Below are positions 41,419 to 49,833 of a stretch of 64,000 nucleotides of DNA, in pieces. Under the pieces are notes generated by a model. That model did not search any database. It had not been told where the DNA came from and worked only from the letters and a program-made list of their open reading frames with translations. This DNA is from Arthrobacter cavernae (GTDB lineage Bacteria; Actinomycetota; Actinomycetes; Actinomycetales; Micrococcaceae), in NCBI RefSeq assembly GCF_017368795.1, contig NZ_JAFNLL010000025.1:1-64000 (forward strand), given 5' to 3'. How positions within the stretch are numbered: position 1 is the first letter of the stretch; the number at the start of each line of letters is the position of its first letter. Both the position numbers and the translations under genes were made by a program.

Positions 41419-42123
41419 CTACCGCCCGGGGGTCTTCTGCTGCGGGACAGGTACGGAGCCGCCGTTAAGGTCCGCGGCCGGGGCTGCCGGGACTGCCGGC
41501 GTGGCCGGCGTGGCCGCATGAGCGGCCGGCGTGGCCGGTGTGGCCGGTGTGGCCGCATGAGCGGCCGGTGCCGGGGGCCGGTGGTTTTCCAAGGGACCCT
41601 TGGTGCTTGCCGGCGGCACGACGTCGAGTTGGCCCGCGACGGCCGGGGCCGCAAGGACCGCGCCGGGGTTGTCGCCCTTGACTGCCGGAGTCGCCTTTCC
41701 GGTGACTGTCATGGTGTCCAGGTCGATCTGGCCTTTGACGGTCGATGCCACCATTCCCAGCTCGGCGGCCTTGGCAGCCAGATTCTGCGGAGCCTCGAAG
41801 TTCTGCTTCTTCTGTGTGAGGTCCTGGTTCTGCTTGCCCAGCGTGGCCGCATCGGCCTTGAGCTGCACAAGTTCGTACTGCGCCGTGGAGACGGAGATGT
41901 TCAGCACGAGGACCGTCAGGAGTGCGGCGGCGAGGACGGTGAAGCACAGCACCACGAACGGGGCGCGGCGCTTGCCCGGCATGCTGCGCACGAGGGACAG
42001 CGGCGTACGGGACTTCCGTCCGGCGTCGAGCCCTTTGGTCTCCGGCCGTATACCGCGTGCCGGCAGGGCCCGGGCGGTGTTGCCGTCCACAGAGGGCAGG
42101 GTCTTCGCTGCTGCGCTGCTCAT
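41419..42123 (-). CDS. ftsL: FtsL-like septum protein with repetitive Ala/Pro tail
   Basis: A 234-residue bitopic protein at the ftsL position. Residues 1-52 are cytosolic and basic, one transmembrane helix spans ~55-76 ([19 protein letters not shown]), and a coiled coil (~80-125: [27 protein letters not shown]) is the FtsL/B-type heptad region, ending [10 protein letters not shown] as in FtsL/FtsB proteins. The last ~60 residues are an Ala/Pro/Thr/His tail with a 13-residue repeat ([13 protein letters not shown]). It overlaps rsmH by 4 bases. Sequence similarity in FtsL is always low; position and topology carry the call. Confidence 0.85.
   Translation of the reverse strand: MSSAAAKTLPSVDGNTARALPARGIRPETKGLDAGRKSRTPLSLVRSMPGKRRAPFVVLCFTVLAAALLTVLVLNISVSTAQYELVQLKADAATLGKQNQDLTQKKQNFEAPQNLAAKAAELGMVASTVKGQIDLDTMTVTGKATPAVKGDNPGAVLAAPAVAGQLDVVPPASTKGPLENHRPPAPAAHAATPATPATPAAHAATPATPAVPAAPAADLNGGSVPVPQQKTPGR
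41511..41568. repeat. 39-base in-frame repeat in the ftsL tail
   Basis: TGGCCGCATGAGCGGCCGG occurs at 41511-41529 and 41550-41568, 39 bases apart. It encodes two copies of a 13-residue Ala/His/Thr/Pro unit, and shorter GTGGCCGGY units pad the interval. Copy number probably varies among strains. Confidence 0.75.
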
Positions 42124-43118
42124 GCGTCTCTCCTCGGTTTGATGCGCTCCACGGCCCGCAGGCGGGCAGACGCCGCGCGGGAGTTTTCGGCGATTTCCGC
42201 TGCCGTGGGCACTTCGGTGCCCTTGGTAACGGTCTTCAGTTCCGGTTTGTGTTCCTCCAGCTCCACGGGGAAGCCCAACGGGGCGGAGGATTTGGAACCG
42301 GACTGGAAGACGGACTTCACGATCTTGTCCTCCAGCGAGTGATAGGACATCACTACGATGCGGCCGCCCATCGCGAGAGCTGCGACGGCGGCGGGAACGG
42401 CCCGTTCAAGAACGTCCAGTTCCTCGTTGACCTCAATCCGGAGTGCCTGGAAGGTTCGCTTGGCCGGGTGTCCGCCGCTCTTGGCCGCCGCGGCAGGGAC
42501 CACGCTGCGGATCTGTTCCACGAGCTCCCCCGTGGTGGCGAAGGGCTCGACCGCGCGGGCGGCCACAATGCGGTTGGCGATGCGGCCGGCGAACTTCTCT
42601 TCACCCCACTTGCGGATGATACGGACCAGTTCTTCCTCGCTGTAGTTGTTGACAACGTCGGCGGCGGTCTGCCCCTGGCTCGTGTCCATCCGCATGTCCA
42701 GTGGCGCGTCGTAGGAGTAGGCGAACCCGCGCTCCCGCTCATCCAGCTGCAAGGAGGAGACACCCAGGTCCATGAGGATGCCGTGGACTTCCGGCACACC
42801 GAGGTCCTCCAAGACGTCGGCGATCTCGTCGTACACGGCGTGGACCAGGTCGATGCGGTCCGAGAAGGGCTCCAGCCGCGCTCCTGCCAGAGCCAGGGCC
42901 TCCTCATCCCGGTCGATGCCGATGAGGTGCAGATCGGGGTAGCGCTGCAGCATGGCTTCGGAGTGGCCGCCCATGCCGAGCGTCGCATCGATGACCACAG
43001 GCGTTTCGCCGCGGCTGCGTGCCGCTTCGAAACCGGGCGCCAGCAGGTTGATGCAGCGGTCCTTCAGGACGGGCACGTGCCGCTCCGATGTGGGCTTTGC
43101 CGCGTCCTGATCTTCCAC
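42120..43118 (-). CDS. rsmH: 16S rRNA (cytosine(1402)-N(4))-methyltransferase
   Basis: A 332-residue SAM-dependent methyltransferase (MraW) acting on C1402 of 16S rRNA. Motif I is [16 protein letters not shown] at ~42; then [39 protein letters not shown], and [15 protein letters not shown], which is the family signature. It lies 177 bases after mraZ and overlaps ftsL by 4 bases. Start with GAGGAGG upstream is strong. Confidence 0.96.
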   Translation of the reverse strand: MEDQDAAKPTSERHVPVLKDRCINLLAPGFEAARSRGETPVVIDATLGMGGHSEAMLQRYPDLHLIGIDRDEEALALAGARLEPFSDRIDLVHAVYDEIADVLEDLGVPEVHGILMDLGVSSLQLDERERGFAYSYDAPLDMRMDTSQGQTAADVVNNYSEEELVRIIRKWGEEKFAGRIANRIVAARAVEPFATTGELVEQIRSVVPAAAAKSGGHPAKRTFQALRIEVNEELDVLERAVPAAVAALAMGGRIVVMSYHSLEDKIVKSVFQSGSKSSAPLGFPVELEEHKPELKTVTKGTEVPTAAEIAENSRAASARLRAVERIKPRRDA

Positions 43119-43295
43119 ACTGCCTCCTCATTCCTCAGTCGTTCGCTGCGGGCCTGCACTGATTGCTTCTTAAACCGGATCCCCATCCGCGCCTGTCTTC
43201 CGGTCCGCCTGGCTCCGGGGAAGGTGAGCCAGGAAAACGTTCCGATGGGCGGCTGGAGGTCCCGTCCAAGAAGCGGGGCTGCCGCCCCATTGCCC

Positions 43296-43733
43296 CTAGA
43301 TGAATCCAGGGACGGTGTCGTCATCGGTCTCCGAGAAAGCGGCTTCCTTCTCGGCGAGGTACTCCTCCCAAGCCTGGGCGTCCCAGATCTCTGCACGGGT
43401 TCCGGCGCCAATGACCGCCAGTTCCCTGCCGAGCCCTGCATACGACCGGAGCGCCAGCGGAATCGTCACGCGCCCCTGCTTGTCAGGTACTTCGTCAGAG
43501 GCTCCAGAGAGGAACACCCGGATGTAGTCGCGAGCCTGCTTGGAGGAAATTGGCGCCTCCCGCATGGACTCGTGAATACGCTCGAATTCCCGCTGACTGA
43601 AGACGTAGATGCAGCGCTCCTGGCCTCGCGTGAGAACCAGGCCCTCGGCAAGTTCCTCGCGGAACTTCGCAGGAAGGATAATCCGGCCTTTTTCATCAAG
43701 ACGCGGCGAATGGGTTCCGAGAAACATCGCCAC
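43296..43733 (-). CDS. mraZ: Transcriptional regulator MraZ
   Basis: A 145-residue protein with two SpoVT-AbrB domains: [21 protein letters not shown] (~7-27) and [22 protein letters not shown] (~72-93). MraZ binds short direct repeats in its own promoter and controls the dcw operon. A GGGGG ribosome site precedes the ATG. Three phased boxes lie upstream. It is the first gene of the dcw cluster. Confidence 0.95.
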   Translation of the reverse strand: MAMFLGTHSPRLDEKGRIILPAKFREELAEGLVLTRGQERCIYVFSQREFERIHESMREAPISSKQARDYIRVFLSGASDEVPDKQGRVTIPLALRSYAGLGRELAVIGAGTRAEIWDAQAWEEYLAEKEAAFSETDDDTVPGFI

Positions 43734-43790
43734 CCCCGCCTGCCTTCAGGTACCGTTCCAGCCCCAGCACTGCCACTACCCTCTTACGCG

Positions 43791-43822
43791 CTCCACTTTA
43801 CTCCACAACACTCCCCCGTCAA
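43791..43822 (-). promoter_or_regulatory. dcw promoter with three phased MraZ boxes
   Basis: On the minus strand GGGGAG, GTGGAG and GTGGAG begin every 10 bases (43811-43816, 43801-43806, 43791-43796), the spacing MraZ needs. A promoter TTGACG (43817-43822), 16-base spacer, TAAAGT (43795-43800) overlaps the boxes, so binding would block polymerase. A fourth GTGGAG is at 43840-43845. The other parts of the 348-base gap (43734-44081) hold the terminator at 43929. Confidence 0.8.
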
Positions 43823-43928
43823 CGCAAGCGGGCGTGTTTCTCCACCACTTTGAGTTTCGATCGCCCCGGGAACGCAGGGAACCATGGCTGTGGGGAGAAG
43901 CGGAGGGCAAATGGCCCTTAAACGCGAA

Positions 43929-43947
43929 AGACCCGCAGGGCGGGTCT
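43929..43947 (-). terminator. Terminator after DUF3040 gene
   Basis: A perfect 8-bp stem (43929-43936 with 43940-43947) with 3-base loop is followed on the minus strand by TTTCGCGTTT. It isolates the dcw promoter from the DUF3040 gene. A smaller nested hairpin, CCTGAT-TT-ATCAGG (44057-44070), lies directly after the DUF3040 stop. Confidence 0.75.
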
Positions 43948-44081
43948 ATTTCACACATGGCCTGGCACTCCGGGTACAAAGTGGAGGGGCGCCCAAAGGC
44001 TGCCAGGTCAGGTGGCAGCAACATCGGGCACCTGATCTCTCGGGATGCCTGCGCCGCCTGATTTATCAGGAGTCGCCTGGA

Positions 44082-44450
44082 TCAGGTGTCGTCGCGGCGG
44101 CGTTCGTCCCAGCGCTCTTCGAGGCTGCTCATGAATGAACTCTTCGATTTGCCGGTCTTGCGGTTGCGCGCTCCGGCTTTGCCGAAGGCTGCGCCACGCA
44201 TTGTTGCAAAGTAGACGCCGGCCCCCATGACGACGAATCCGAGGACGCCCAAGGCGATGAGCTGCGTCGTCACGCCGATAAGGAGCAGAAGAATGCCGAC
44301 GATGGCACCCAAGACTCCGATGATGACGTGCCGGGTTGACCAACTACGGATGGGGTCAGACCCCATTGAATTGGCAAACTTCGGATCGTCCTCGTGAAGC
44401 TGCTTTTCGAGCTGCTCAAGCAGCTTCTGTTCATGCTCCGAGAGGGGCAT
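44082..44450 (-). CDS. DUF3040 family membrane protein
   Basis: A 122-residue actinobacterial DUF3040 protein. MPLSEHEQKLLEQLEKQLHEDDPKFA is the family N-terminal signature (described here by its SEHEQ and DDPKFA ends), followed by two transmembrane helices (~42-62 and 64-84) and a basic tail. Function is unknown; it regularly lies between dinB and mraZ. ATG 44448-44450 is chosen over the adjacent GTG because GGAGG is 5 bases upstream. Confidence 0.9.
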   Translation of the reverse strand: MPLSEHEQKLLEQLEKQLHEDDPKFANSMGSDPIRSWSTRHVIIGVLGAIVGILLLLIGVTTQLIALGVLGFVVMGAGVYFATMRGAAFGKAGARNRKTGKSKSSFMSSLEERWDERRRDDT

Positions 44451-44585
44451 CACGACCTCCTTAAGTCGGCCAGCATCTGGACGCGTTCGCGGCCTGTGCG
44501 CCTGTTCCCAAAACGGATGGGCCTCCCGTATTGTTCCCAGAATCCTGGGGGAATTTCAGGTACATCCGAGCGACCCACAGCCAAG

Positions 44586-44636
44586 GGACAGTTTGTCCAG
44601 ACGTTTTAAATCTCTGTACATCTAGGATAGTTTGTC
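44586..44636. repeat. Direct repeat upstream of DUF3040
   Basis: GGAYAGTTTGTC occurs at 44586-44597 and 44625-44636, 39 bases apart; the first copy is extended to a small inverted repeat (GGACA/TGTCC). It sits in the 229-base dinB-DUF3040 gap, in the likely promoter of DUF3040. Confidence 0.45.
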
Positions 44637-44669
44637 GCGGCCTGTTCTGAAAGACGACGACAGGCCGCG
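44636..44669 (-). terminator. Hairpin after dinB
   Basis: A perfect 10-bp GC-rich stem (44636-44645 with 44660-44669) with a 14-base loop lies 11 bases after the dinB stop; weak T content follows on the minus strand. Confidence 0.55.
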
Positions 44670-44679
44670 GCCATGCCAT

Positions 44680-45975
44680 TCAGTCATTCTCCGGCAGTTT
44701 GTGACCTTTACCCTGCTCCAGCAAGCTGGCGGGAAGCAGCGTCTTCGAACCGAAGCGCTCGGAAACCCTGTCCAGGGCCTGCTCCGCCGCACGCCAGTTG
44801 TCGTCCCGGCGGTCCAGGCTCAGCTGGAGTGAGGTCTGATCAGCCGGCTCCAATTGCTCCGCCCGGACGCCCACCAGCCTCACGGTCATGGGCCGGTTCC
44901 CCAGCGAATCAAGAAGCTGGACCACCACCTGGTAGATCAGCTGTGCGCTGTCGACGGGAGTCTGCACCGTCCGGCTGCGCGTCACGGTGGAGAAATCCGC
45001 ATAGCGGAGCTTCAACGCAATGGTCCGCGCCAGCATCCCGGCCGCGCGGAGCCTGGAAGCGGTCCGGTGTGACAGCCTCAGGAGCTCACGGTGCAGCAAC
45101 GCAGCATCGGCCGTATCCACGGCGAAGGTTTCCTCGGAACCGATGCTCTTCTCCAGGCGCGTTTGCGTCACGGGGCGGGGGTCTATCCCCCACGCAAGCT
45201 GGTACACATGCTCCCCGCTGGCTCCGAGCATCTTTTTCAACGAGGCCACAGGCGTGGCAGCGACATCGGCCACGGTGCGGATGCCGAGGCGGGCAAGGGC
45301 TTCTTCCGTCTTGCCGCCGACTCCCCACAGCGCATTGACGGGGAGGCTGTGCAGATACGGGACCGTCTGCCCGGCGTCGATGAGCAGCAGACCGTCCGGC
45401 TTGCAACGCGTGGATGCGATCTTGGCCACAAATTTGCTCGCCGCAATCCCTACTGAGGCGGTGATGCCCAATTCCGCCGCCACGCGGCGCCGTATCAGTT
45501 TGCCGATTTCGAGCGGCGGTCCCAGCCGGCGGATCGCGCCGCCAACGCCTAGGAATGCTTCATCGACGCTTATTGGTTCCACCAGATCGGTGATGGATCC
45601 GAAAATATCCATCACCTGGCCTGAAACCTCATAGTACAGCTTGTGCCTGGGGTTGATCACCACTGCGGTGGGACTCATCCGCATGGCCACAGCCATGGGC
45701 ATGGCAGATTTGACGCCCAACGCCCTCGCCTCATAGGAGGCCGACAGAACCACGGAACGCTCCGCAGGGAAGCCGACGATGACGGGCTTGCCCCGGAGTT
45801 CGGGACGGCTGCGCAGTTCGACCGAGACAAAGAACGCGTCCATGTCCACATGCATGATGCTGGCGCGCCGGAGTTCCCGCAGCGCCTCATCGGGGCCGCG
45901 GGCGGGGTCTGGGGCGGCGCTGGGGGCACCGCCGGATGTCTCCGGCCTCACACCGGCAATACTATGCCGGGGCAC
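44680..45975 (-). CDS. dinB: DNA polymerase IV (Y family)
   Basis: A 431-residue translesion polymerase. Palm residues are D44 and D46 in MHVDMDAFFVSVE and D138-E139 in SVDEAF; YEAR for the fingers (ASYEARALGVKSAMPM), helix-hairpin-helix thumb (LHSLPVNALWGVGGKTEEAL) and the little finger are all present. LQLSLD near the C-terminus could be the sliding-clamp contact. The first ~38 residues (Pro/Ala rich) precede the usual start. The GTG start has no ribosome site and a TAGTTT -10 lies 5 bases upstream, so it may be leaderless. Confidence 0.94.
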   Translation of the reverse strand: MPRHSIAGVRPETSGGAPSAAPDPARGPDEALRELRRASIMHVDMDAFFVSVELRSRPELRGKPVIVGFPAERSVVLSASYEARALGVKSAMPMAVAMRMSPTAVVINPRHKLYYEVSGQVMDIFGSITDLVEPISVDEAFLGVGGAIRRLGPPLEIGKLIRRRVAAELGITASVGIAASKFVAKIASTRCKPDGLLLIDAGQTVPYLHSLPVNALWGVGGKTEEALARLGIRTVADVAATPVASLKKMLGASGEHVYQLAWGIDPRPVTQTRLEKSIGSEETFAVDTADAALLHRELLRLSHRTASRLRAAGMLARTIALKLRYADFSTVTRSRTVQTPVDSAQLIYQVVVQLLDSLGNRPMTVRLVGVRAEQLEPADQTSLQLSLDRRDDNWRAAEQALDRVSERFGSKTLLPASLLEQGKGHKLPEND

Positions 45976-46024
45976 TGACTAAACTAGAGGCACAATCCGG
46001 CGTCACCCCAGGAGGGAAATCCCT

Positions 46025-46576
46025 GTGAAGCTCTTTGGAAGGCCTCGTCCGCAAGGACTGGCCGTGCTCGCCGTCGGCGTTGCCGTGGCCGTCTCGGCCT
46101 GCTCGCCCGCCGCGCCGGGCGGCTCCGCCACGTCGCCGTCGACGGCGTCCGTCACGACGGCGGCCCCGTCGCCGTCGGCCTCGCAGCCCTCGGGACAGCC
46201 GGCAGCGACTCCCAGCGCGCCGGTTGCCGGCGCCACCGCCGCAGTGGGCGAACTCGTGGCCGGCTTTCCGCAACAGCTGATCCCCCTCATCCCGGGTGTA
46301 ACCGTCCAGTCAAGCAGCTACGACAAGAATTCGTCCCCGGCGTCGGCGGCCTTGGTTGGACGCGTCCAGGGCACCGCGTCGGCAGTCGCAGCCTTCTACA
46401 CGAAGGCCTTCGAGGACCAGGGATTCAAGGCCATTCCAGGTGATGCGGTGGGTGATGTCACCACCAAGGACTTCCTTCGCGGCGACATTGAAACCGTGAA
46501 CGTTTCCATCACGGAAATAGACGGCATGGCGACATTCACCATCGGCGCCAACGTGAGCGGAGGATCCATCAAGTGA
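46025..46576 (+). CDS. Predicted lipoprotein
   Basis: A 183-residue exported lipoprotein. The signal peptide ends with lipobox VSAC (cysteine at residue 26), followed by a long Ser/Thr/Ala/Pro linker (~27-75) and a C-terminal ~105-residue domain (LIPLIPGVTVQSSSYDK ... FYTKAFEDQGFKA). No named family is recognised. GTG start behind AGGAGG. Its stop overlaps the start of the polyprenyl synthase gene by 4 bases, so expression is coupled, and it would be processed by the LspA in this window. In Mycobacterium the same slot is occupied by a Rv2174-type gene of different kind. Confidence 0.8.
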   Translation: MKLFGRPRPQGLAVLAVGVAVAVSACSPAAPGGSATSPSTASVTTAAPSPSASQPSGQPAATPSAPVAGATAAVGELVAGFPQQLIPLIPGVTVQSSSYDKNSSPASAALVGRVQGTASAVAAFYTKAFEDQGFKAIPGDAVGDVTTKDFLRGDIETVNVSITEIDGMATFTIGANVSGGSIK

Positions 46577-47667
46577 CGCCGTTCCAGCAACTCCGCGAGG
46601 AGCAGGAGCTGTTCATCGGCGGCGTCGCCGGCCAGCTCTACGGATTCCTGGCCGGCCAGGAGGCCATCATGGCCGGGATTTCTCCGGATGTGGCTCCGCT
46701 CATGGGCTCCATCTCAAATCTGGTCACCGGCGGCAAGCGGCTCCGGGCACTGATGTGCTACTGGGGCTGGCGGGGGGCTGGAGGCAGTGCAGGCCATGCG
46801 GACGTCGTGACTGCCGGATGTGCCCTTGAATTGTTCCAGGCTGCAGCACTCATCCACGACGACATCATCGACCGCTCCGACACGCGCCGCGGAGGACCCA
46901 GTGTCCACCGGCGGTTCAGCCTGCTTCATGAGAGCGAAGGCTGGGCGCTGGACAGCGAACGGTTCGGCCATGCCGCAGCAATTCTGACGGGAGACCTCTG
47001 CCTTTCCTTCAGCGAGGAGTCCTTCACGCAGATCGGCAGCCGCGCGGCCTCGGGTACCGAGGCCCGGCGCATCTTCAACCTCATGCGGGCAGAGGTCATG
47101 GCCGGACAGTACCTGGACATCCTCGAGGAAGTGGCCGGCCCGGTCCGGGACCGCGCCGGCGCAGTGCAGCGCGCAAAGTCGATCATTCGCTACAAGTCGG
47201 CAAAGTATTCGATGGAGCATCCGCTGGCCCTCGGCGGCGCCCTGGCCGGCGCGGACGAGGAACTTCTGCGGAATTATTCGGCGTTCTCCCTGCCGCTGGG
47301 CGAGGCGTTCCAGATGCGGGACGACGTCCTCGGGGTCTTCGGCGACCCGGACACCACCGGCAAACCTGCCGGAGATGACCTCCGCGAAGGAAAGCGGACC
47401 GTACTGGTCAATCTGGCGATCGAGAAGGCCCCTGCCCCGGAATCGGAATACATTGACCGCATGCTGGGCCGGCAGGACCTGGGCGAGGCCGAGGTAGCGG
47501 AAATCCGACGCATCATCGTCGAATGCGGGGCCCTTGAGGCTGCGGAGTCGCTGATCGACGGACTCAGCGATACGGCATTTGAGGCCCTTGAGCGGCTGCC
47601 GCTGGACGAATTGCCCCTGACTGCCTTGCGGCAACTCGCCGAGGCAGCAATCAGCCGGGCTGCCTGA
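46573..47667 (+). CDS. Polyprenyl diphosphate synthase (IdsA2-like)
   Basis: A 364-residue trans-isoprenyl diphosphate synthase. Substrate-binding aspartate motifs are DDIID (96-100, first aspartate-rich region) and DDVLG (250-254, second), with GGKRLRALM near residue 55 and RYKSAKYSMEHPLALG. It resembles the IdsA2/Rv2173 branch of medium-chain synthases; product chain length (C15-C20 or longer) cannot be read. It is translationally coupled to the lipoprotein gene by GTGA and ends before a strong bidirectional terminator. Confidence 0.92.
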   Translation: MTPFQQLREEQELFIGGVAGQLYGFLAGQEAIMAGISPDVAPLMGSISNLVTGGKRLRALMCYWGWRGAGGSAGHADVVTAGCALELFQAAALIHDDIIDRSDTRRGGPSVHRRFSLLHESEGWALDSERFGHAAAILTGDLCLSFSEESFTQIGSRAASGTEARRIFNLMRAEVMAGQYLDILEEVAGPVRDRAGAVQRAKSIIRYKSAKYSMEHPLALGGALAGADEELLRNYSAFSLPLGEAFQMRDDVLGVFGDPDTTGKPAGDDLREGKRTVLVNLAIEKAPAPESEYIDRMLGRQDLGEAEVAEIRRIIVECGALEAAESLIDGLSDTAFEALERLPLDELPLTALRQLAEAAISRAA

Positions 47668-47669
47668 CC

Positions 47670-47705
47670 CTCTTGGCGGCGGCAGATCACTGCCGCCGCC
47701 AAGAG
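47670..47705. terminator. Bidirectional terminator after polyprenyl synthase
   Basis: A perfect 15-bp stem (47670-47684 with 47691-47705) and 6-base loop lies directly between convergent genes. Confidence 0.85.
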
Positions 47706-47728
47706 TCTCTATAGCTTGATGGCTTGGA

Positions 47729-48082
47729 CTACCAGGCCAGGGACTGGGCGCGGCGTCGGATTTCGGTCTTGCGACCTTCCCGCAGGGCGTCCACCGGACG
47801 GCCCCGGAGCGACTCATCCGGGGTGAAGAGCCACACAATAAGCTCCTCATCCGTGTAGCCGGCATCGCTCAGGACGGCGATGGTGCCCTTGAGGCTGTCC
47901 ACCACATGACCGTCCTGGATAAACAGGGCTGGAACAGAACGGATGTTCCGCTCTCCCCGCCTGATGGCCACAAGCGCACGCTCATCCAGCAGTCCATGGA
48001 CTTTCGTGATGGAAACTTCCAGCAGCTCGGCGATATCGGGCAGCGGCAGCCAATCAGAAACAAGGCTTTCTACATTACTCAC
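47729..48082 (-). CDS. Rv2175c-like DNA-binding protein
   Basis: A 117-residue protein similar to mycobacterial Rv2175c, a winged-helix DNA-binding protein phosphorylated by PknL. WLPLPDIAELLEVSITKVHGLLDERALVAIRRGE is the helix-turn-helix (~11-44); the C-terminal wing and helices follow (VVDSLKGTIAVLSDAGYTDEELIVWLF). The gene is adjacent to a LysM enzyme and the PASTA kinase pknL, matching the mycobacterial Rv2173-Rv2176 order. GTG start. It may be a kinase substrate here too. Confidence 0.88.
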   Translation of the reverse strand: MSNVESLVSDWLPLPDIAELLEVSITKVHGLLDERALVAIRRGERNIRSVPALFIQDGHVVDSLKGTIAVLSDAGYTDEELIVWLFTPDESLRGRPVDALREGRKTEIRRRAQSLAW

Positions 48083-48336
48083 GCATCAAGGTTGCCACGG
48101 CGGCCCGCTCCGCGCCTAGCCGGCGCCGCACCGGACTTTCCCGGAGCCAGCAAGGGGCAGCTTTATGCGAATAATTCCCCTGGCTGGTTACCTCAGAATT
48201 TCTTGTGCGGATTCCATAAATGTGAGAGATTCATTTTGATCACTCTTGCACCATTGCTAACTTCAGTAACATTGGCACCACTGATATCAGGAACGGCTGT
48301 CCTTCGGGACCCGCTGCCGAGATGAGGACAAATCCC

Positions 48337-49755
48337 ATGACGACGCCCCCCCGCTCGCCAAAGAGGACCATGAGCATGCCGGCAATTGCGGCCACGACCG
48401 CCGCACTTCCCGCCGTCGTCTTGTCCTCCTTGGCCCTCGCCCAGCCGGCCACTGCGGACGCTGCATCGCAGCCCCGCAAGATCCCGACCACACTCACCGC
48501 GGCCATGAAGGCGCAAGCAACCGCGCAGACCACCAATCTCATTCCCGCATCCGCGGTACCGGCAGCCATTCCGAGTTCGCTTCGCCCCATGGCACCTGCA
48601 GTTCCCAGCAGCTACACGATCGTCCGCGGCGACACCATCAGCGCGATTGCCGGCCGCTTCGGCCTGAGCACCACGGCGGTGCTGCAGCTGAACGGCCTGG
48701 GCCCCAACACGATCATCTACCCGGGCCAGTCCATCAAGCTGGGCGGTTCCGCGGCACCGGCCGCCCCGGCCGCCCCCGCTCCTGCTCCCGCGGCACCGGC
48801 CGCTCCGCAGGCATCGGGCGGAGCCAGCTACACCGTCAAGTCCGGGGACACTCTCAGCGCCATCGCGGCCCGCCACGGGGTGTCCCTCTCCGACGTGTTC
48901 AGCTGGAACGGGCTGAACATGCGCTCCATCATCTACCCCGGCCAGAAAGTCAAGGTGGGCGCGGGCTCGGCGCCGTCGGCCCCGGCAGCGCCACAACCGG
49001 CCGTACCCGCGCCTGCACCCGCAGCTCCGGCTCCGTCCGCCCCTGCGCCAGCCCCAGCAGTGCCCGCCAGCGGCGGCTCCTACACGATCAAGCCCGGCGA
49101 CACCCTGGGTGCCATCGCCGGGCGGAACGGCGTTTCACTGTCCTCGCTCCTGACGGCCAACAAGCTGTCGATGACCACCATCATCTACCCGGGCCAGAAG
49201 CTGGTCATTCCGGGCACCACCGCACTGCAGCCAGCGAGCAGCACCGCTCCGGCAGGCAGCACGGCCCCGCTGGTTCCGAGCTCATTCCTGGGCTTCACGT
49301 ACCCGGCGGCTGTGGTCAGCTCCGCAAACCAGAACAAAGCGCTGCTGAACGCGTCCCCGGTTCCCAGCCGCGAGCAGATGAAGGGGATCGTGGCGGACAC
49401 TGCACGGCGCATGGGCGTCAACCCTTCGCTGGCCCTGGCCTTCGCGCAGCAGGAATCGGGCTTCGACCAGCGCGCAGTCTCCCCCGCCAATGCCATCGGC
49501 ACCATGCAGGTCATCCCGTCCTCCGGCGAGTGGGCGTCCGATCTGGTGGGCCGCAAGCTCAACCTCCTGGACCCCTATGACAACGCCACCGCCGGTGTCG
49601 CGATCATCCGGGCCCTTGTGGCCACCAGCAGCAGCCTGGACAATGCCATCGCCGGCTACTACCAGGGCCAGTACTCGGTCAGCAAGTACGGCATGTACGA
49701 GGACACCAAGCGTTATGTTGCCTCGGTGAAGGCTCTCCAGAAGACCTTCGGCTAG
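48337..49755 (+). CDS. Secreted LysM-domain lytic transglycosylase
   Basis: A 472-residue exported cell-wall enzyme. A signal peptide (~1-42, ending near ATADA) is followed by three LysM peptidoglycan-binding modules (YTIVRGDTISAIA..., YTVKSGDTLSAIA..., YTIKPGDTLGAIA..., each ending IIYPGQ), separated by Ala/Pro linkers, and a C-terminal transglycosylase SLT domain with LALAFAQQESGFDQRAVSP, where E is catalytic, and NAIGTMQVIPSSG. The ATG at 48337 has GAGGA 8-9 bases upstream; an ATG 15 bases earlier lacks one. The 254-base divergent gap upstream shows no riboswitch I can recognise. Confidence 0.9.
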   Translation: MTTPPRSPKRTMSMPAIAATTAALPAVVLSSLALAQPATADAASQPRKIPTTLTAAMKAQATAQTTNLIPASAVPAAIPSSLRPMAPAVPSSYTIVRGDTISAIAGRFGLSTTAVLQLNGLGPNTIIYPGQSIKLGGSAAPAAPAAPAPAPAAPAAPQASGGASYTVKSGDTLSAIAARHGVSLSDVFSWNGLNMRSIIYPGQKVKVGAGSAPSAPAAPQPAVPAPAPAAPAPSAPAPAPAVPASGGSYTIKPGDTLGAIAGRNGVSLSSLLTANKLSMTTIIYPGQKLVIPGTTALQPASSTAPAGSTAPLVPSSFLGFTYPAAVVSSANQNKALLNASPVPSREQMKGIVADTARRMGVNPSLALAFAQQESGFDQRAVSPANAIGTMQVIPSSGEWASDLVGRKLNLLDPYDNATAGVAIIRALVATSSSLDNAIAGYYQGQYSVSKYGMYEDTKRYVASVKALQKTFG

Positions 49756-49777
49756 GCCGGAAGGCCAGACACGGACT

Positions 49778-49806
49778 GGGCCCGGACCGCTGGACGGTTC
49801 GGGCCC
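49778..49806 (+). terminator. Terminator after LysM gene
   Basis: A 12-bp stem with one G-U pair (49778-49789 with 49795-49806) and 5-base loop lies 22 bases after the LysM stop and before the pknL promoter. Confidence 0.75.
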
Positions 49807-49833
49807 GTTCTGTGCCTCCATTAGGATCGTAGG

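Noticed and set aside
48083..48336. Possible c-di-AMP (ydaO-type) riboswitch before the LysM enzyme
   Set aside because: Such riboswitches often precede cell-wall enzymes in actinobacteria, but I could not find the conserved core or the expected stems in this 254-base gap.
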